This document shows positions 38,299-52,087 of a DNA stretch of 64,000 nt, piece after piece. The stretch is from positions 6,934,716 through 6,998,715 of the forward strand of contig CM032808.1 in assembly GCA_019155185.1 (NCBI GenBank), given 5' to 3'. Under the pieces are notes generated by a model, which was not told the origin of the DNA, did not search any database, and saw nothing but the letters and a program-made list of their open reading frames with translations. Every line of letters starts with the position of its first letter. Within the stretch, counting starts at the first letter, position 1. Source of the DNA: Beaufortia kweichowensis. Lineage: Eukaryota; Chordata; Actinopteri; Cypriniformes; Gastromyzontidae. A program made the translations under genes and the position numbers.

Positions 38299-40060
38299 AT
38301 GGGGATAATATACTCAGAGGTGAGTAGCATTAGTTATTAAGTATCCCGCCTTCTGTTTTCAACTTTAATCATAAGTCTTGCTCACTGTGGCTTTACAAAC
38401 CGATCAGACTGGGTAATGTAATGATCATGATAATAAACGGGTTATTCATCAAGTAAAACAACTTAATCTCCGCTAGATTATGTTATTAATATCCGTGTCG
38501 ACTGCTCCGTGTCAACGCGTGCGTGAAGTAAAACACAAACATACAACTCCATCTACCTTTAACTGTTCGATTCGTATACAAACTTACAAACAGAGCACTA
38601 TAACGAAGAATAGCTAATATAGTTTACATAAACATGAAAAGGGGTTGTCATTGGGTTTTGCCACCCAGACAGATGTTCACTGTTTATGTAAAATTAACGG
38701 CACACGTTGAGTTGTATTTGTAAAGGGTGTGTAGATGTGTCCTCTGTGTCTTATCTGTCATGGTTTTGAGATGTCACCAGACCTGTTTAGCTTTCCATAG
38801 TATCTGATATTAAGTCATGCGTCTAAACAAACAGATCACGTGTCACGGGTGTCTTTCACTGTAAATGCACTAGACGTAAAGTCACGTTTCATGGATTTTT
38901 CTATGTGACCGACATATTTTGTCCCATTTTGTTCTCTCCGTAGCCCACGTGTCAAGCTGCATATGAAGATGATATCCTCAAGGTGAGAGATCTGATCTTG
39001 TCCGATGGGAAAAATGTAAACATTCAAGATGAGAGAACGGGAGACACACCGATTATAGCCGCCTGTAGACGTGGAAACATCAGGATCATCAAATACCTAC
39101 TAGCTCACAATGCTAACATGTCCATTAGAAACAAGGTATTGCATACCGTGCTCATTTTAAGGAGAACATAAATCCTGTCCTAAACCTTATTGATTTACTT
39201 TAATGCATGTTGATCCATAAAGTATGGCCATATATTATTGAGGATTGGTTATATAGTCTGATCAAATTGCTTTCTGTGTATTTGTTTCTTTTAGAAAGAT
39301 AGGACTTGTTTGCATTATGCTACAAGAAGAACATTCACCTTCCTGGACTACCTGATGATTATTATTTTAATGCCTATTTTGTTAATTGGCTTTCTTATAA
39401 TGGTAAGTTAACCCTCTGTTGTAAGTGGCATTGTATTTTTATATTTACAGAAACGTGAAACTTTTTAGTTGTGCTATATTAATGCACTTTGCCTTTTCTT
39501 TCCTCAAAGGAGGAGAAGCAAAGAAAAAATGTGACATTGATGGAGCTTCTGCTGGGCAGCAAGGTGGACATAAATGCTGTAGACTATGTAAGTTGAGTAC
39601 TTGGCAACATTTCATTTACATTAATTTTCATGTCAGTTACATTCCTTATCCTGCCAAAGACGAGGTTTACACAGTATCGGTGTACCTTTGAATCTTTTTA
39701 GAAAGGAAACACAGGGCTTCACTATGCTTGCCAAAGAAAAAGTCAGAGAATTGTTCCATTGCTGTTGTCAAAAAATGCAGATGTTTCAATAAAGAACAAA
39801 GTAAGTAAAATAGTTTTTCATGTGATTGTTTGCAAATATGGGAACTGATACCAAAGGATTTTTTTATCCTTTATTTCAGTTGTCTTGATATTGTTGTGAC
39901 CTTTAGATTAAGCTTATTGTAAATTTTGGTATATGCATGTTGTGTGTCAATTCTAATAGTTTGTGATTTCTTTCTTTTACAGAATAATGAAACGCCACTG
40001 GCTATTGCACAAAGGCTAAAATTCCACAAGATTGTAGTAATGTTAACAAAATCAATGTGA
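38299..40060 (+). CDS. ankrd22: Ankyrin repeat domain-containing protein 22
   Basis: Six coding exons: 38299-38319, 38944-39135, 39295-39402, 39510-39587, 39702-39800 and 39983-40060. They join to 576 bases, 191 residues, the same length as the human protein. The N terminus MGIIYSEPTCQAAYEDD parallels human MGILYSEPICQAAYQND. Ankyrin repeats are visible at about 38-71 (GDTPIIAACRRGNIRIIKYL), 72-85 (CLHYA), 134-166 (GNTGLHYACQRKSQRIVPLL) and 167-191. A strongly hydrophobic stretch at about 88-107 (MIIILMPILLIGFLIM) interrupts the repeats and suggests membrane association, as in mammals. The human protein has been linked to mitochondrial membranes and inflammatory expression; its molecular role is not settled. 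Every intron falls between codons, an unusually uniform pattern. AATAAA follows at 40277-40282. Confidence 0.96.
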
Positions 40061-40276
40061 AAGTATTAATGGAGGACATTAGAGGAGAAAGGCTTGTGTT
40101 ATGTGCAGCAGCGGTGGGGTCCTTTTCAATGCATCAGTTTTCGCAAGAAACTTTTGCACTTTATCACACCCTTACAGGTTCTGTCACACATACTGTTATA
40201 AAAGTACATTTCCCAGATGAAAGATGTTGCTGATTTCTATTTAAAGATGTGATTTACTGTTTTGTTAAGATAATTG

Positions 40277-40282
40277 AATAAA
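40277..40282 (+). terminator. ankrd22 polyadenylation signal
   Basis: AATAAA 217 bases after the stop codon, followed by a TG-rich stretch. Confidence 0.65.
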
Positions 40283-40907
40283 TGTTTATTATATTGTGTA
40301 TTGAGAACAATTTAGTGTGCATGTTGTATAGATTCAGTCTATTTTAATGTTATGCAGTTAAAGTTGGTTACAATAAGGTCAAATGTTTGGATCTCACAAA
40401 AACATTTTATTTCTTATAATCAAAACTATGCTAATTTCTGTATGCTGACATGTTTTATCAGTGTATGTTTATTGGATTTCATGTCATAATTTACACACTT
40501 CAATTTTTTTTGACTATTAAAGCATATGTGGGAAAGTTTTTTTTTTAACCATCATTAAAACCAGATGCAAGATTTAACATAAAAATGACATTCAAATCTT
40601 ATGGTCCATTACATGACAAAACCATAAAATAAGACATAAAGTATGAAATACTCTGTATAGCTGGATTGACTAGTAGTGGTTAGTAAAAGCTGACTTTGAA
40701 AGGAACATTTTAAAAGGCAACACTTGGCAAATTCTGACAATCTTGTCAAAGTCTCAGAGACTGGAATTAAAGGCTGGCTTACCAGCACCTAAAACAAAAT
40801 GCTTAAAGTACACACATTGTGGTAGAACATTCGTTTTAACTCGTGCAAAACAGACTAAAATGAATGCTAAAAGCAAATGCTGCTGATAAAAACTGTTGCT
40901 GTCCTCG

Positions 40908-43900
40908 TCACACATTCTGCCTCATCATTTCAATCATTTTGTTGTACATCTCCTGTGGGGCGTCCAAACCCCAGATAAAGTCCAAATGCTCCCAGTGTTG
41001 AATGTTGCGGTGATACACCAATTTGGGTATCTGTGTAAGCAGCACAGCAACATCCTGAGGATCTGCAAGAGTGTCCTGCCCACCAGACCACAGAGCTGTG
41101 GGTACCATCATGTCCTGTATGTTGTACACAGGAGGGGTCGACTGGAAAAAGAAGCATGAGATATATGAGCTACAGATGTCTCTTACACGTGGGACATACC
41201 TTGATGAGTACGACGAGTAAGATGAAAAACTCTTCCAACATTACCTGATTATAATGTGCCATATTTCCAGCTTTTCCATAATCATACGCCATCAGTTTAC
41301 CATATTTCACAGCCTGTTCCAGCAACACAAGCATTAAAAATGAAAAAAAAAAGAGAGATAGATCAAATTTGCATTGCATATGTTTTTCATAGAAGCAGTT
41401 TCTGTCACGTGTAATGTCTAAATTATTCAAATACTGCAATGTGTAAAGCAGCACAGATGTGTCTAGTTTGCTGGCCCATCATTTTGAGGTTCTCATCTGG
41501 GAGTAATGAGAACCAGTTCCAGGGAAATACATACCGGTAATTAAAAACAATGTTTGTTCTTAATCTGGAACTTTTAGTAAAAAATGATGAACAAAAAACA
41601 TTGCATTCAATTTGTAAACCATTAAACGGAGGAAAACTGTGTTTCTTCAATACAGAGAAATTTACTTGCTAAAGAAAAAAATGCATGAAAGCCTGCAGAG
41701 AGTAATGTGGTAAAACGGGCCCAGAAGAATGTCGAACACATGTGAATGCAGCTGTGGGCCTTACCCATAAGCCCCTATTGTGACACCCCAGTGCCTCTCT
41801 GTTCTGATACTTAATATTAATATCTTACTCTGAGGAAGATACTGAGTAAACTGAGAATTTTTAGAACCATAATATCCAAAATATAATTTACCTGAGCCCA
41901 GTGCACCATGTTCTGGACTGAAGTCCCGGCTGGACAGTGTGTTGTGTACACCGGTGTTCTGCTCTGAAAAAGCAAGAGCAAAAAAAATCATTCGTCATAA
42001 CATTGAGATAAAAAGCTTGTTTTTACAATAAAAGATTTAAAACATTTATCAATTAAACAAATTTTTTATTTAATTAAAGTTTTGTGAATTTAAGAGACAG
42101 ACTGTTGCCACAATTGACAATTCTTGGAACAGAATACTGAACAAATTCAGAAAAATGTTTTGTTTACATTTGCTTTCGCATTAATGGCAATAACCACAGC
42201 AGTTAAGAATACTGTATCATACCATGTTGAGGTTCTTGTCATCAAAACCGCACAGAAGAAAGAAGACGTTGCCACACAGCACGCTCAAAGGCTTTCTACT
42301 GCAGAACTCGGTGGCAAAAAACTTGACCAGGTCATTCTGAGGAAAGAAGTCTTTCTGTCCAAATAGATCCTGCAAATTCAAAGAAGTTGTAGGCATAACG
42401 AACGTGCTGATAATGTTATAATTATCAGCATTAATTATCAGCATTAAAGTTATAATGTACTAAACAAACTACTTACCCAAATGAGGAACTCCGGAATAAC
42501 AGACAACTTGCTCATGGGGCTTTTTGTCAACGCCACTGTGGCAACAGGAGCCAATGCAAAGAACATCTTGATTTTGCTGGCCAGCTCTGGCATTGTGGAG
42601 AAAGCCATGAAGGCTGAGATACAAGAGTAAAAAAAAAGCAAGTTACACTTATAGAGAAAATACAATACAACGTTGCCAGGTGCCATGCTCTACCAATTAC
42701 ATACTCGAATACTGCTATTAAACTACTAGAAGGAGATTTTCGAAGAGTCACGCTTATTGTTATTATTATTTGATACACAAAAACATGCATATTTACATGT
42801 CATGCATTTGCATTTTTGTCATGCAATACAAAATTTGCAAGTGCAGTACAGTAGTCGCTGGGACATGTGATATTCCCCTATAAAATAACAGATTTAGCAT
42901 TTTAACAGTCAACACAAGAGAATGGATAATGTGCAAAGCATATTTTGTAGACCCGTGATTTGATTTATAAAACCCAAATTCACCACAATTCTCCAAATTG
43001 CACCAAAAATTAGTTAATCAATCTGAAATTCAAAAAGAGTAGTTGATACCAATAGTGGTTCCCTGGGAATGGCCCACGTAAAAGATTTGCTTCTTGCCAG
43101 TGGTCTCTGTAATGAAGTTTATGACTGCAGGAAGATCCTTATTTGCCATTTCATCATGACTGTACATTCACAAAAAAACAACAAAAAAAGTTGTGAGTTC
43201 TTGAAAATTTGGATACACCCATGTCAGGATTATTATTATTATTATTACTAAATATCACACAAATATCCTCAATACACTATGTTACAGTTCTCGCACCTGA
43301 ACTCCCAGTATTCTTTCTCTTTCGGGTTAAGGTGCGTATGTTTTCCGGACCAGGTGTTCCCACGACTGTTGCCAATCCACACATCGAATCCAGCGTCTGC
43401 TAGGAGGAAGCCCAGGCTGGTGTTGGGGAGGTTTGTCACCCAGTTACTTCCAGCAGCAAGGAGTCCATGTTGAAGGAACACTGCCGGTTTGACTTCTGCG
43501 ACAAACATGAATGTGATAAATACGAATTCAATCAATTACACCAATTTCATTGTCTACCATTTCTTAGAGTTTGTCCAGCAGATGGAGCATGTGCATAAAC
43601 TATGGGTCCATCATGCCATCCTTTCTTTTTTGGGAACTTTATCGCAAATATCTGTCAAACACAGGATGTGAGCCGGTCCTCTAGAAGCAGCACAAACAGA
43701 CCTTGGGCTGATAGCATTGTTTTACTTCATACCAGCCATTCCTTATACCCCACAACTCACAGAGCAAGACTCGCACACTTTACATTTTACGTAACTGCAA
43801 AATAATCCCACGAGAGCATTGCTGGGTCACGACGGGGTTTATGGGAAATGAAGTTCACAGGAAGGAAATCGCTGCTTTAAACGTAATATCTAATTAATTA

Positions 43901-46900
43901 AAATGGCTAGCTTGACAAAGATCTACCCAATAAATGAATTGTAGGTTTAATGCCGGTTCACTTATACCCACATGCACTTTCCCAAGCGAGACTCGAGCCA
44001 ACTGTGAAACCTCACTTGGAAACAACATTGCAATCCCCTGGCGTTTCTTTTGAGTCGTGCGGCACGACGTCCCCTATGACATAGAGAAGTGGGACAGCAG
44101 GAAATGAGATGCATCTTCCGTGCGCCACCTTCGAAAGTGCTTATCACACCGAACGTCATACCACTCGGCACCAGCTATCCACTGAAACGAACAGCTTGAT
44201 GACTTTTTACTTATTTATCCCAAATCAGAATGTATTATTAACATTTACCAGACACAAGCAGCCTTACCAGAACTATAAAACAAAAATGGCACACACATTG
44301 TTAACGTGGTCTTCGAAATTCCCTGGCTTCCTGATTAAGCGCGGTTGCAAACGTACCGAACACATTTCCTCGCATTCATTTGCATAAGCCAATTTTCTAT
44401 TAATCTGAAGGTCAACTCAAGAACCCAGGCAACAATAGCCTGATACAATGATTGAAACGCAAAGATGCACAAGGCCAAAGTTTCTCAAAGGCCCTCAAAT
44501 CCTCCAGCATAGGGATTTGTGTCTGAGAAATGTATTCTCATTTAAAACAACGTGAGACATTGTGTTAGCACGACGAAGGAGGGTGGAAGCTAATGTATGA
44601 CTGCTGAATTGGTTTTCCGCTTCAGTGGCATCCCTGGTGAGATTAGTGCGAGAGCATGAGCTTTAGAGATCTCTTCGCTCATTAATGAAATATGGGCAGA
44701 GCTAAATATCAAACACATGAATACTGATTCCAGCTGCACTGTCAGAGAACGTTAAATCACAATATCATGCATACAGCTGCATTTTGACTGAACCAATTTC
44801 AACCTGAAGTAGTATCATCTCAGAGATTCCTTTGTTTATAAACTGATGATATAAACTGTTATATCTGTGGATTAGGAAAGTAGCATCAGGCTTGTATGTA
44901 ATTAATAGGACTGTTAATGTAAAGTTCTCATTTAGTACAATTATTGATATGCAAATGTTGTGAAACCAATTTTGTGAATCCCCAGCTGCTACTACATGAA
45001 ATATAAATTAAAAAAGAGCTCTATTTTTTAATCTTATTTTTAATCTTCTTGATCTCAATTTGATCTTTTTCTGCAAATATTGATATTTAATAATTTATCT
45101 ACATGTTGTATGCTGTTTTATCAGTTTATCTGAGTAACATTTTTAACAATTATGTTCCTTAAGTCCTAAGCTCAATACGTCTAATTTACGTCTAATTTAC
45201 TCAATCTAATTTACTTATATCAGTCACATATTTAGTGAAAACGAATCTCTCCCATGTGTAGGATAAAATAAAAGATTAAACCAATCCATTTAAGAAAAAA
45301 GTCTCACAAAAGGTCACAGGATCAGGATATTCATGAACAGGAAATCTTCAAAACACGTCACATGTGGGCTGCTTTTGTTCTACATCAGTTATGCAAGCGT
45401 GTTACAGGAGATCCTCCGTATGATCCAGAGTGATTCACCTAAAGCCATTTTCCTCTCTCTATATTGCTACATGACTATTAAAAACCACTAAAACCATCAG
45501 TTCATGCATGTCACAGCATATTTATGTATGGGAGAACGGTGTGAATCACTGAATGGCGAAGCACCACAGAGATTCCTGTTTCAGATGGCCATGTCAAGGC
45601 AGACAGCAAGCTCTCATCTTTAATAATTCATGCTGAAGAAGCCGGACAGAATCATGAATAGACTCATTCAAATCTTTCCTACTGATACCCCTTTCTCAAA
45701 GCCTTACCTTGCCAGGCCTTGTTTTTGACCCCATGTGGGATTCGGTTGACGCTCAGGATGTACCCATCATCTGTGACCACTTCGAATTCTTCAGCCGGGT
45801 ACCCCCAGTGTCTTATGATCTCACTCTACAGGAAGCGAACACAACGGTGAATATGAGCAAAGTCCAAGGCAATGCATATAGACTGGCGAGCATTGAGAAG
45901 CCAATGTAAACAAACTTCAATGTAAGGGAAAAGCAATTACACAGAACAGCAAACATTTTAAGTGAGTCACTCTTTCTCTCTTTCAGAAAAACAGCAGTTT
46001 AAAATAGCAAAAGCGTTGTTCTGTGCTGATAAAAAACAGAAGTTCATAAATGCATGACGAAGAAGCTGTCATACATTTGATGAAGTAATTTTTAAGAATA
46101 GTCGCATTTCTTTTTTTGCCCTCAGCACTCCATAATTTCATAACACGGTTTCTTGTCATCACAAAACTCCAGCGTGCCCATATTTTTAAATATAATAAAA
46201 ATAGAAAACAGCACTTCAGCTTAAATTCTCAGTTTAGTGATTTGTCTTTTCAAGTGCACAATCATTTCAGGCCTATATTGAGTCACACTGTTGCCCCTCC
46301 TGCAGATAGAGAGATAAATTATAAGCAGAGACTTCAAAGAAACTGTGTGAGTCTGTTGGTTCCAGGCCTGCCATGCAATCTCCCCATGCATAATTAAAGG
46401 CACCGCAATTTCTCACTCCCCCTGGGTCTTCAGTCTGCTCGTTCTACTTCAGGCCACTTAAGGATAAACCCACTGCTGGCTCAACACACATTATGGGGAG
46501 GGCAAGAACTGGCGGATGTTTTTCTCTCTCTCTCTCTCACTATTTTGAGATGGTTTTATCTGTCTCTCTCTATATGAAGAAATGGCTGAAAAAAGGAATG
46601 TTTCAATCATTGCAGTAGGAAATACCAGCACAAGTCTGAAGAAACACAACTGTTGTGACCAACAATTCAATATAGAGGGCCATGTTATAAAGAATAACAG
46701 CTTCTTATAATGAAGAGGTTCTGTTTAGTGGTGCAGAAATTCACCTTAAAACAAACATGACAATTCTGTCATTATTTATTGATTCTCAGAATTTTGCTTG
46801 GGAAAGAGCTGTGTTAACATTCTTTCAGTGAGAATTCACAAAAATAGCATTATACAGTTCCAGTTCTGGTGAGTTAATAATGACAGAAGTTTCATTTACA

Positions 46901-48200
46901 GCTGAACTATTATGATAAGTGGTTTAAATTATGCATTTTAAGGCTAAATAGTCTCCCTGTGAAAGTGAACAGAAGATGATGCATGTGAAAAAGTACATAA
47001 ATATAATTGTGAGTGTATATATAACATATATAAAACAGTTTTGTAATGTTATTTAATACTTTTGAATGAAAACTAACAAATTACTGTCTTATCAGCACTT
47101 CTGCAAATGGATTTCTGACCTGTTTAAATAATCAAACAATGATTATAAGATATCATTGTTTAAACTAAGAACTCTTTATGCTTCATATCTAACCCCCTTT
47201 GAAAGTGCATAAAGTAAATGCCATTTAGAGAATAATTTCCTGTCAGAGTCAGTGGGAAAAACAGCTCTCTAATCACTTTTATAAGAAATGTAAAATGGAT
47301 CTGTTCCGGTTTCTCTACTAATAAAAAACTTTCTTTGAACTTTCTGGAACAACAAGAGCAAATATACACTTTAACAAATGATAACAGTTTTTTGATAATG
47401 TGCACCCAGTGAGCCGCAGTGAATTATTGGGATACCAAGAGAACAAAGTGCAAAATTTCGTTGACTGATACCTTACTCTCCAAAGCATGTGATAAAATGG
47501 GGAACTGAAAATTATATTACAAATCATCTGCAAAGTTCACTTCAGGCACAATGTGACATTACAAAGCTACTCCCACAATGAATAGAGCTAAGCAGTGGTA
47601 TAAACTTTGTTATAAAACAAATAAAATGTGTTTAAAATGTAAAATAAATACACATATTCAACACTGTCCTTGCCAGCACATACACTGTGTATGTGTGTTA
47701 ACTACGTATATCTGTGCAAGAAATATAGGGCTTAATATGTCATGCATTAGGCATGCACATAAAAGCAATCAAGGTTTTTGAATCAAAGGATTTTATCATT
47801 TTTAATTCTGCAAAAACCAAAGATATTGTTTATGTTGATTCAAAGGATACATAGAGGACAGAGATGTTAAGTGTGTTTATTATGAATAGGGTCAACTTAT
47901 GAATTTAGGTTTTTTTTTCTCAACTCATGAATTGTTTACTATGAATTAAAATGAGAAACAAAAATTGATGATGTCACAATTTAACTAAAGCTTATCCTAT
48001 GTTTATGTTGCAACATGCATGTGCATTTTGCTGGACAGTAAAAGAACACACACTTAAACATGTCTTATTACATTTTGTACCTAATGTCTACTTACAATGT
48101 TCATGTTACATTCGGGGTCCAGTCCTGTGTCTTTTGAAGACGGCCTGCACTCAACTATCCCACATGTGATCAGTGCCAAAGAAAACACCAGCCATGCCAT
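40908..48200 (-). CDS. lipf: Acid lipase of the LIPF/LIPA family (gastric/lysosomal type)
   Basis: Nine coding exons in transcript order: 48200-48096, 45825-45708, 43495-43297, 43159-43050, 42613-42477, 42369-42223, 41963-41892, 41313-41245, 41141-40908; 1191 bases, 396 residues (human LIPF 398, LIPA 399). A signal peptide is visible (MAWLVFSLALITCGIVEC), then the AB-hydrolase lipase N-terminal domain and alpha/beta-hydrolase core. The triad is intact: S172 in GHSQG, D342 in SGGQD, H371 in WEHLDF. The oxyanion region LQHGLLA and NTS glycosylation site are present. Such enzymes hydrolyse triglycerides or cholesteryl esters at acid pH, secreted or lysosomal. The position between ankrd22 and rnls matches the mammalian LIPF/J/K/M/N cluster, hence the symbol; substrate and compartment cannot be decided from sequence alone, and a lipa-type role is possible. 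Intron 2 (43496-45707) holds unique, possibly regulatory sequence. Confidence 0.88.
46735..46915. mobile_element. Decayed Angel-type MITE, lipase intron 1
   Basis: gaaattcaccttaaaacaaa, then ctgtcattatttattgattc on the left; gtgagttaataatgacagaa and catttacagctgaactatta on the right. The arms are mirror images with many mismatches. Confidence 0.55.
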
Positions 48201-49552
48201 CTTCCTGTTGAACATTCACAAATGAATTCATACAGTATGTATATCTCCCCAAAATATCATGATCTAAACCTGTGTAAAGCTGCTCATCATTAGCATTCAT
48301 TCATTAACATTATGACTTAAGTATCACGTGACTCTACAGTACACCTACAACACTGACAACAATATAATGCAATATAATTAAATAGTTAATGTAAGTTCTA
48401 CAGTTTGTAGTCGAAACACATGGTGAACATGTAATGAACAGATTTTCACAGCATTATAAACTGTTTGTTTGGGAAACAAACGAAAAATAATTATGTTTAG
48501 CAAATATACAGTAGTCAAGTTCAGTATAAACACTTACTGTCCTTGCCATATAGGCAAAATGTCTCCACTGTAAGCAATTTTACTTTTAGCCCTGCGTTTC
48601 CCCAAACCAAAAGGTAATTCAGTTCTTGTAAATGGTTTTGAATGAAAGGTTGCCAAGCCGGTAGTTTTACTTAAATAACTCAAAAAGTATGTGTTTGCAG
48701 TAGGATAAGAATACTGCCAGTGCAAAAATACGTTTAAGTTAATTGTAATTACATAACAGCATCGCATACTTCATTGCACATTCGTTCATTACAGTCGATT
48801 ATTTGCGCTATTCTTGTGATTCAATGCAGCACATTACTGTATGTTAAGATCAGATTCATGATTTGATACGCGCATGATATATCTACATTTTAAATGGTCT
48901 TTATTATATGGCCCTAACCAGTTTATGACTGGAAAATAAAACAAGCATTTTGCGAAACTCACCCAACTTTGGTTGAGGTATCCATAGCACCAAAGTGAAA
49001 GCAGGCGCGAGGCGTCAGTAATGCTACACTGACAATGCTGAACATGCTTTGACATCAGCTGACAATGAGATCACGAACAGATCACAGTGCTTGGACAGCT
49101 TTAATCAATCAATTGACATGCCCCTTTCATGAAGATTGTATTGTCTGTTTTCTTGAATTTGATTCAACTACTGCGCAGACTAACTACTGTTCTTTAAATG
49201 CATATGCCATTCTTTCAGTGATTAAAGCTGTTTCAGGTAATCGGACTAAAATTTGATCAACTGCGCAAAGTAGAGGTGACATAAGTTTAATACCATCATG
49301 AAACAATAAGGGGTTAAGTGTTTTTATTTTATATTATTATTGTGATGTTTGGATATACCGTACATAATTTCACAGCTCATGTAAAGTACAGTATAGTACA
49401 AACTAAGGGAATGTTTTTTGTTGGCCAACACAATATAGTCAGCGTTGTATAATTCTTAAAGGGACAGCGGGACTAAACCGTGCTAGAGCCCTAGCAACAA
49501 GGATTGCTTTGCTGTTGTACTTTTGCAGCTGTTTATTTGCCTTTTCTAAAAA
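48201..49552. other. Divergent intergenic region between lipase and rnls
   Basis: No coding sequence. A minus-strand donor (GTTGG, then GTGAGT, near 48963-48958) could end an untranslated lipase first exon spliced to an acceptor just before its ATG (TTCAACAG). Near the rnls start, cctagcaacaagg (about 49490-49502) resembles half of an RFX X-box. Both readings are weak. Confidence 0.35.
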
Positions 49553-51781
49553 ATGTCACGGGTTTTAATAATTGGCGCTGGACTTACAGGCAGTGTATGT
49601 GCTTGTCTGCTGCGGAGGGAACTGCCAAACAAATTTAATATAGTCGTGTGGGATAAATCTCGTGGTGCAGGTTAGCGTCTGATAACATAACACTTATTTT
49701 ATATATTGACATAAAACATTTTATTATTAAGTCACCGAGGTGTCATAGCTTTGAAACAATTAATCATTGATATGTTTAGCTATTTAAACTCTCCTATTTA
49801 AAGGTTAATACAAGTCCAATCGCTCCTCTAACTTGATGACCTGCTGCTCTGACGAATAAAGGTCAACATTCAAGCAGATGTTAGCTCATTTAATGCACTG
49901 TTAGGCTTAAGTTAGGCGAAACTTAAATTTCCCTAAATTAAACGCTTCGCATAGCTAGCCCAACAAAACAAGCAAGTACTGTATGTTTTTACAGGATCAT
50001 CAACATAGAGACACGTTTTGAACTTTGGCCTTTGAACGTCAGGACACGCCCACCTTAACTTGATTAGATTGTCAATAAGATGCTTATTGAATAAAACAGT
50101 TACAATGTGATGCATTCAGTAAATTATAATCTCATATTTAAGTAATGGTAAATGCTTACATCTGTAGTAGATAGTTTACAATGTCTTATTTATTGTATTT
50201 CATAGTATGTTTTTTTTTATTTAGATGCTTTGTTTACTTCAGTTGTTTACCCAGGACCTACATACGACATATTTAATGAATGACCAAAATAAATATTTGT
50301 AATGTTTTGTTCTGAACAGATAATGCATTAATGTTCATATTATAGGAGGGAGAATGTCCACAAGCAGAAGTCCATTTAATCCTTCATGCACAGCTGATCT
50401 TGGTGCTCAGTACATAACCGCCACACAATACTATGCTCGTATTCACAGCAGGTGGGCTCCGTCTACAAACTACATTATGTCTGATCTGTGTTGAATTAGT
50501 TTGATTGTCCGTAGAAGAATTTCAGCTTGATCTCTCATTATCACTTTCTTGTATTTCTAGTTTTTACGAAGAGCTATTAGCACAAGACATTTTAAAACCT
50601 CTCGTTGCACCTGTTGAAGGCATGATGTTAAAGGAAGATGGAATTCTGAACTATGTCACGCCCAGTGGTGTCTCCTCCATCGTCAAACATTACCTAAATA
50701 AGTCAGGTTGGTAATTCCTCTTTAGCTTCAACTTCAAATGACTGTTTCCTTCTTCAGGTTTTACTGTAAGATGAGTTGATTTACAGTATTGGCTGCTTTT
50801 TTGTTTAAAATGTTTGTTTTTGTTTTATTTAAAAATTCTATAAATTTTTTCAAGAAGCTTAATCAATTTTTAGTGATTTTCATGCACAAAACTTTACATT
50901 TCAGTATTACTTTTCCATTTACTTTTTTCCGTCAATGTGTGTTTACACAAAAACTCTTCTGTGTACTTACACATATTCGGATAAACTAGGCAAATTCTAA
51001 TAACCCATTTTATCGCTGTTCATAACGCAGCTGTTTTTCATCAGCTGTTTAATGACATAAAATGCACTGCCAGAAATGTATTTTTGGGTCAGTAAGACCT
51101 GAGTCATCCGGCTGTTGTTCCTTCTAAATGTTACATTCAAAAAATGTCAGTAATTTCCTAGAGAGAGTGGATTTGAGAGAAGAATTTGGCAAGACCATGC
51201 AATCTTATTAATGAACCCTAAGATCAGGAGGCTTAGTCAATAATCTGTCAAGGCCATTAGAAACAATTCAGGATATTTTGCATGTGCTGGAAGGGAAAAA
51301 AAGTCAGATGGAACTGATTTAATATGAATAAGATTTGCATCTCACATAATGTTAGAACTTGATTTTATATACTGAAGTAAACACTGATCTCTTTAGGCCT
51401 TTGATGAATATGGTGTGCTAATTCACGTGTATTTTCCACATTATTTCTTTCCACTGTTTTCTTGTTTCTAAGCTGATAAATCAAATCTTGACTGACTTTC
51501 TAATGACAGCAAATCTGACATTTTCCTTCTGTGTGACCCACTCTGGAATTCTCTTTCTCTTTTTCATTTTTTTCATTTGCTTTGTGCAACATTGCCAACT
51601 GTGCCCCTCCGTCCTCAAGCAGGAGCAGAGGTGCTCTATGACCGGCACGTCACGCACATATACCGCAAAGATGCTGGCTGGGAAGTTTGTCACAAAGGGG
51701 GTCCACCAGAGCAGTTTGACATAGTGGTTTTAACCATGCCAGTACCACAGATACTTCAGCTGCAAGGAGACATGGGATCTT
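49553..51781 (+). CDS. rnls: Renalase, FAD-dependent oxidase (5' half; continues beyond window)
   Basis: Four exons seen: 49553-49670, 50346-50451, 50561-50706 and 51623-51781, encoding about 176 residues in frame; human renalase has 342. The N terminus MSRVLIIGAGLTGSVCACLL is a Rossmann FAD-binding motif, also a possible uncleaved secretion signal in mammals. It is followed by VVWDKSRGAGGRMST, DLGAQYIT, PVEGMM, TPSGVSSIVKHYL and LTMPVPQILQLQGD, all renalase signatures. Known activity: oxidation of the 2- and 6-dihydro isomers of NAD(P)H, restoring NAD(P)+ and making hydrogen peroxide; older catecholamine-oxidase claims are disputed. The last exon seen ends after one base of a codon (TCT T, then GTGAGT). 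The remaining C-terminal exons (SSRYALGLF-type region) were not found in the following 12 kb, so they presumably lie beyond the right edge. Confidence 0.94.
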
Positions 51782-52087
51782 GTGAGTATATTTTCACATC
51801 ACAAATACTCACACACACTTCGGCCTTCCAAATCAAAATTGAAATGGATTTTGGTCTGCTGTGTACTTTAGTTTCAGATGTGTTTAAAAGTTACAGCTGG
51901 CTTGTTATCATAAGCTTGCAAATCTTTTGCTTTCTTATGCATGTATTGTGAAATCACAAAGTATAAAAAGGAATAGTCTATAATCCTTTCCACTTCTCTT
52001 CTACTGCATGTATCAGATGGGTAATTATTTTTAAAATGAATATTTGAAACCGTCATGCATCCTTTAGTAATGGTACTGTAAAAGTCC

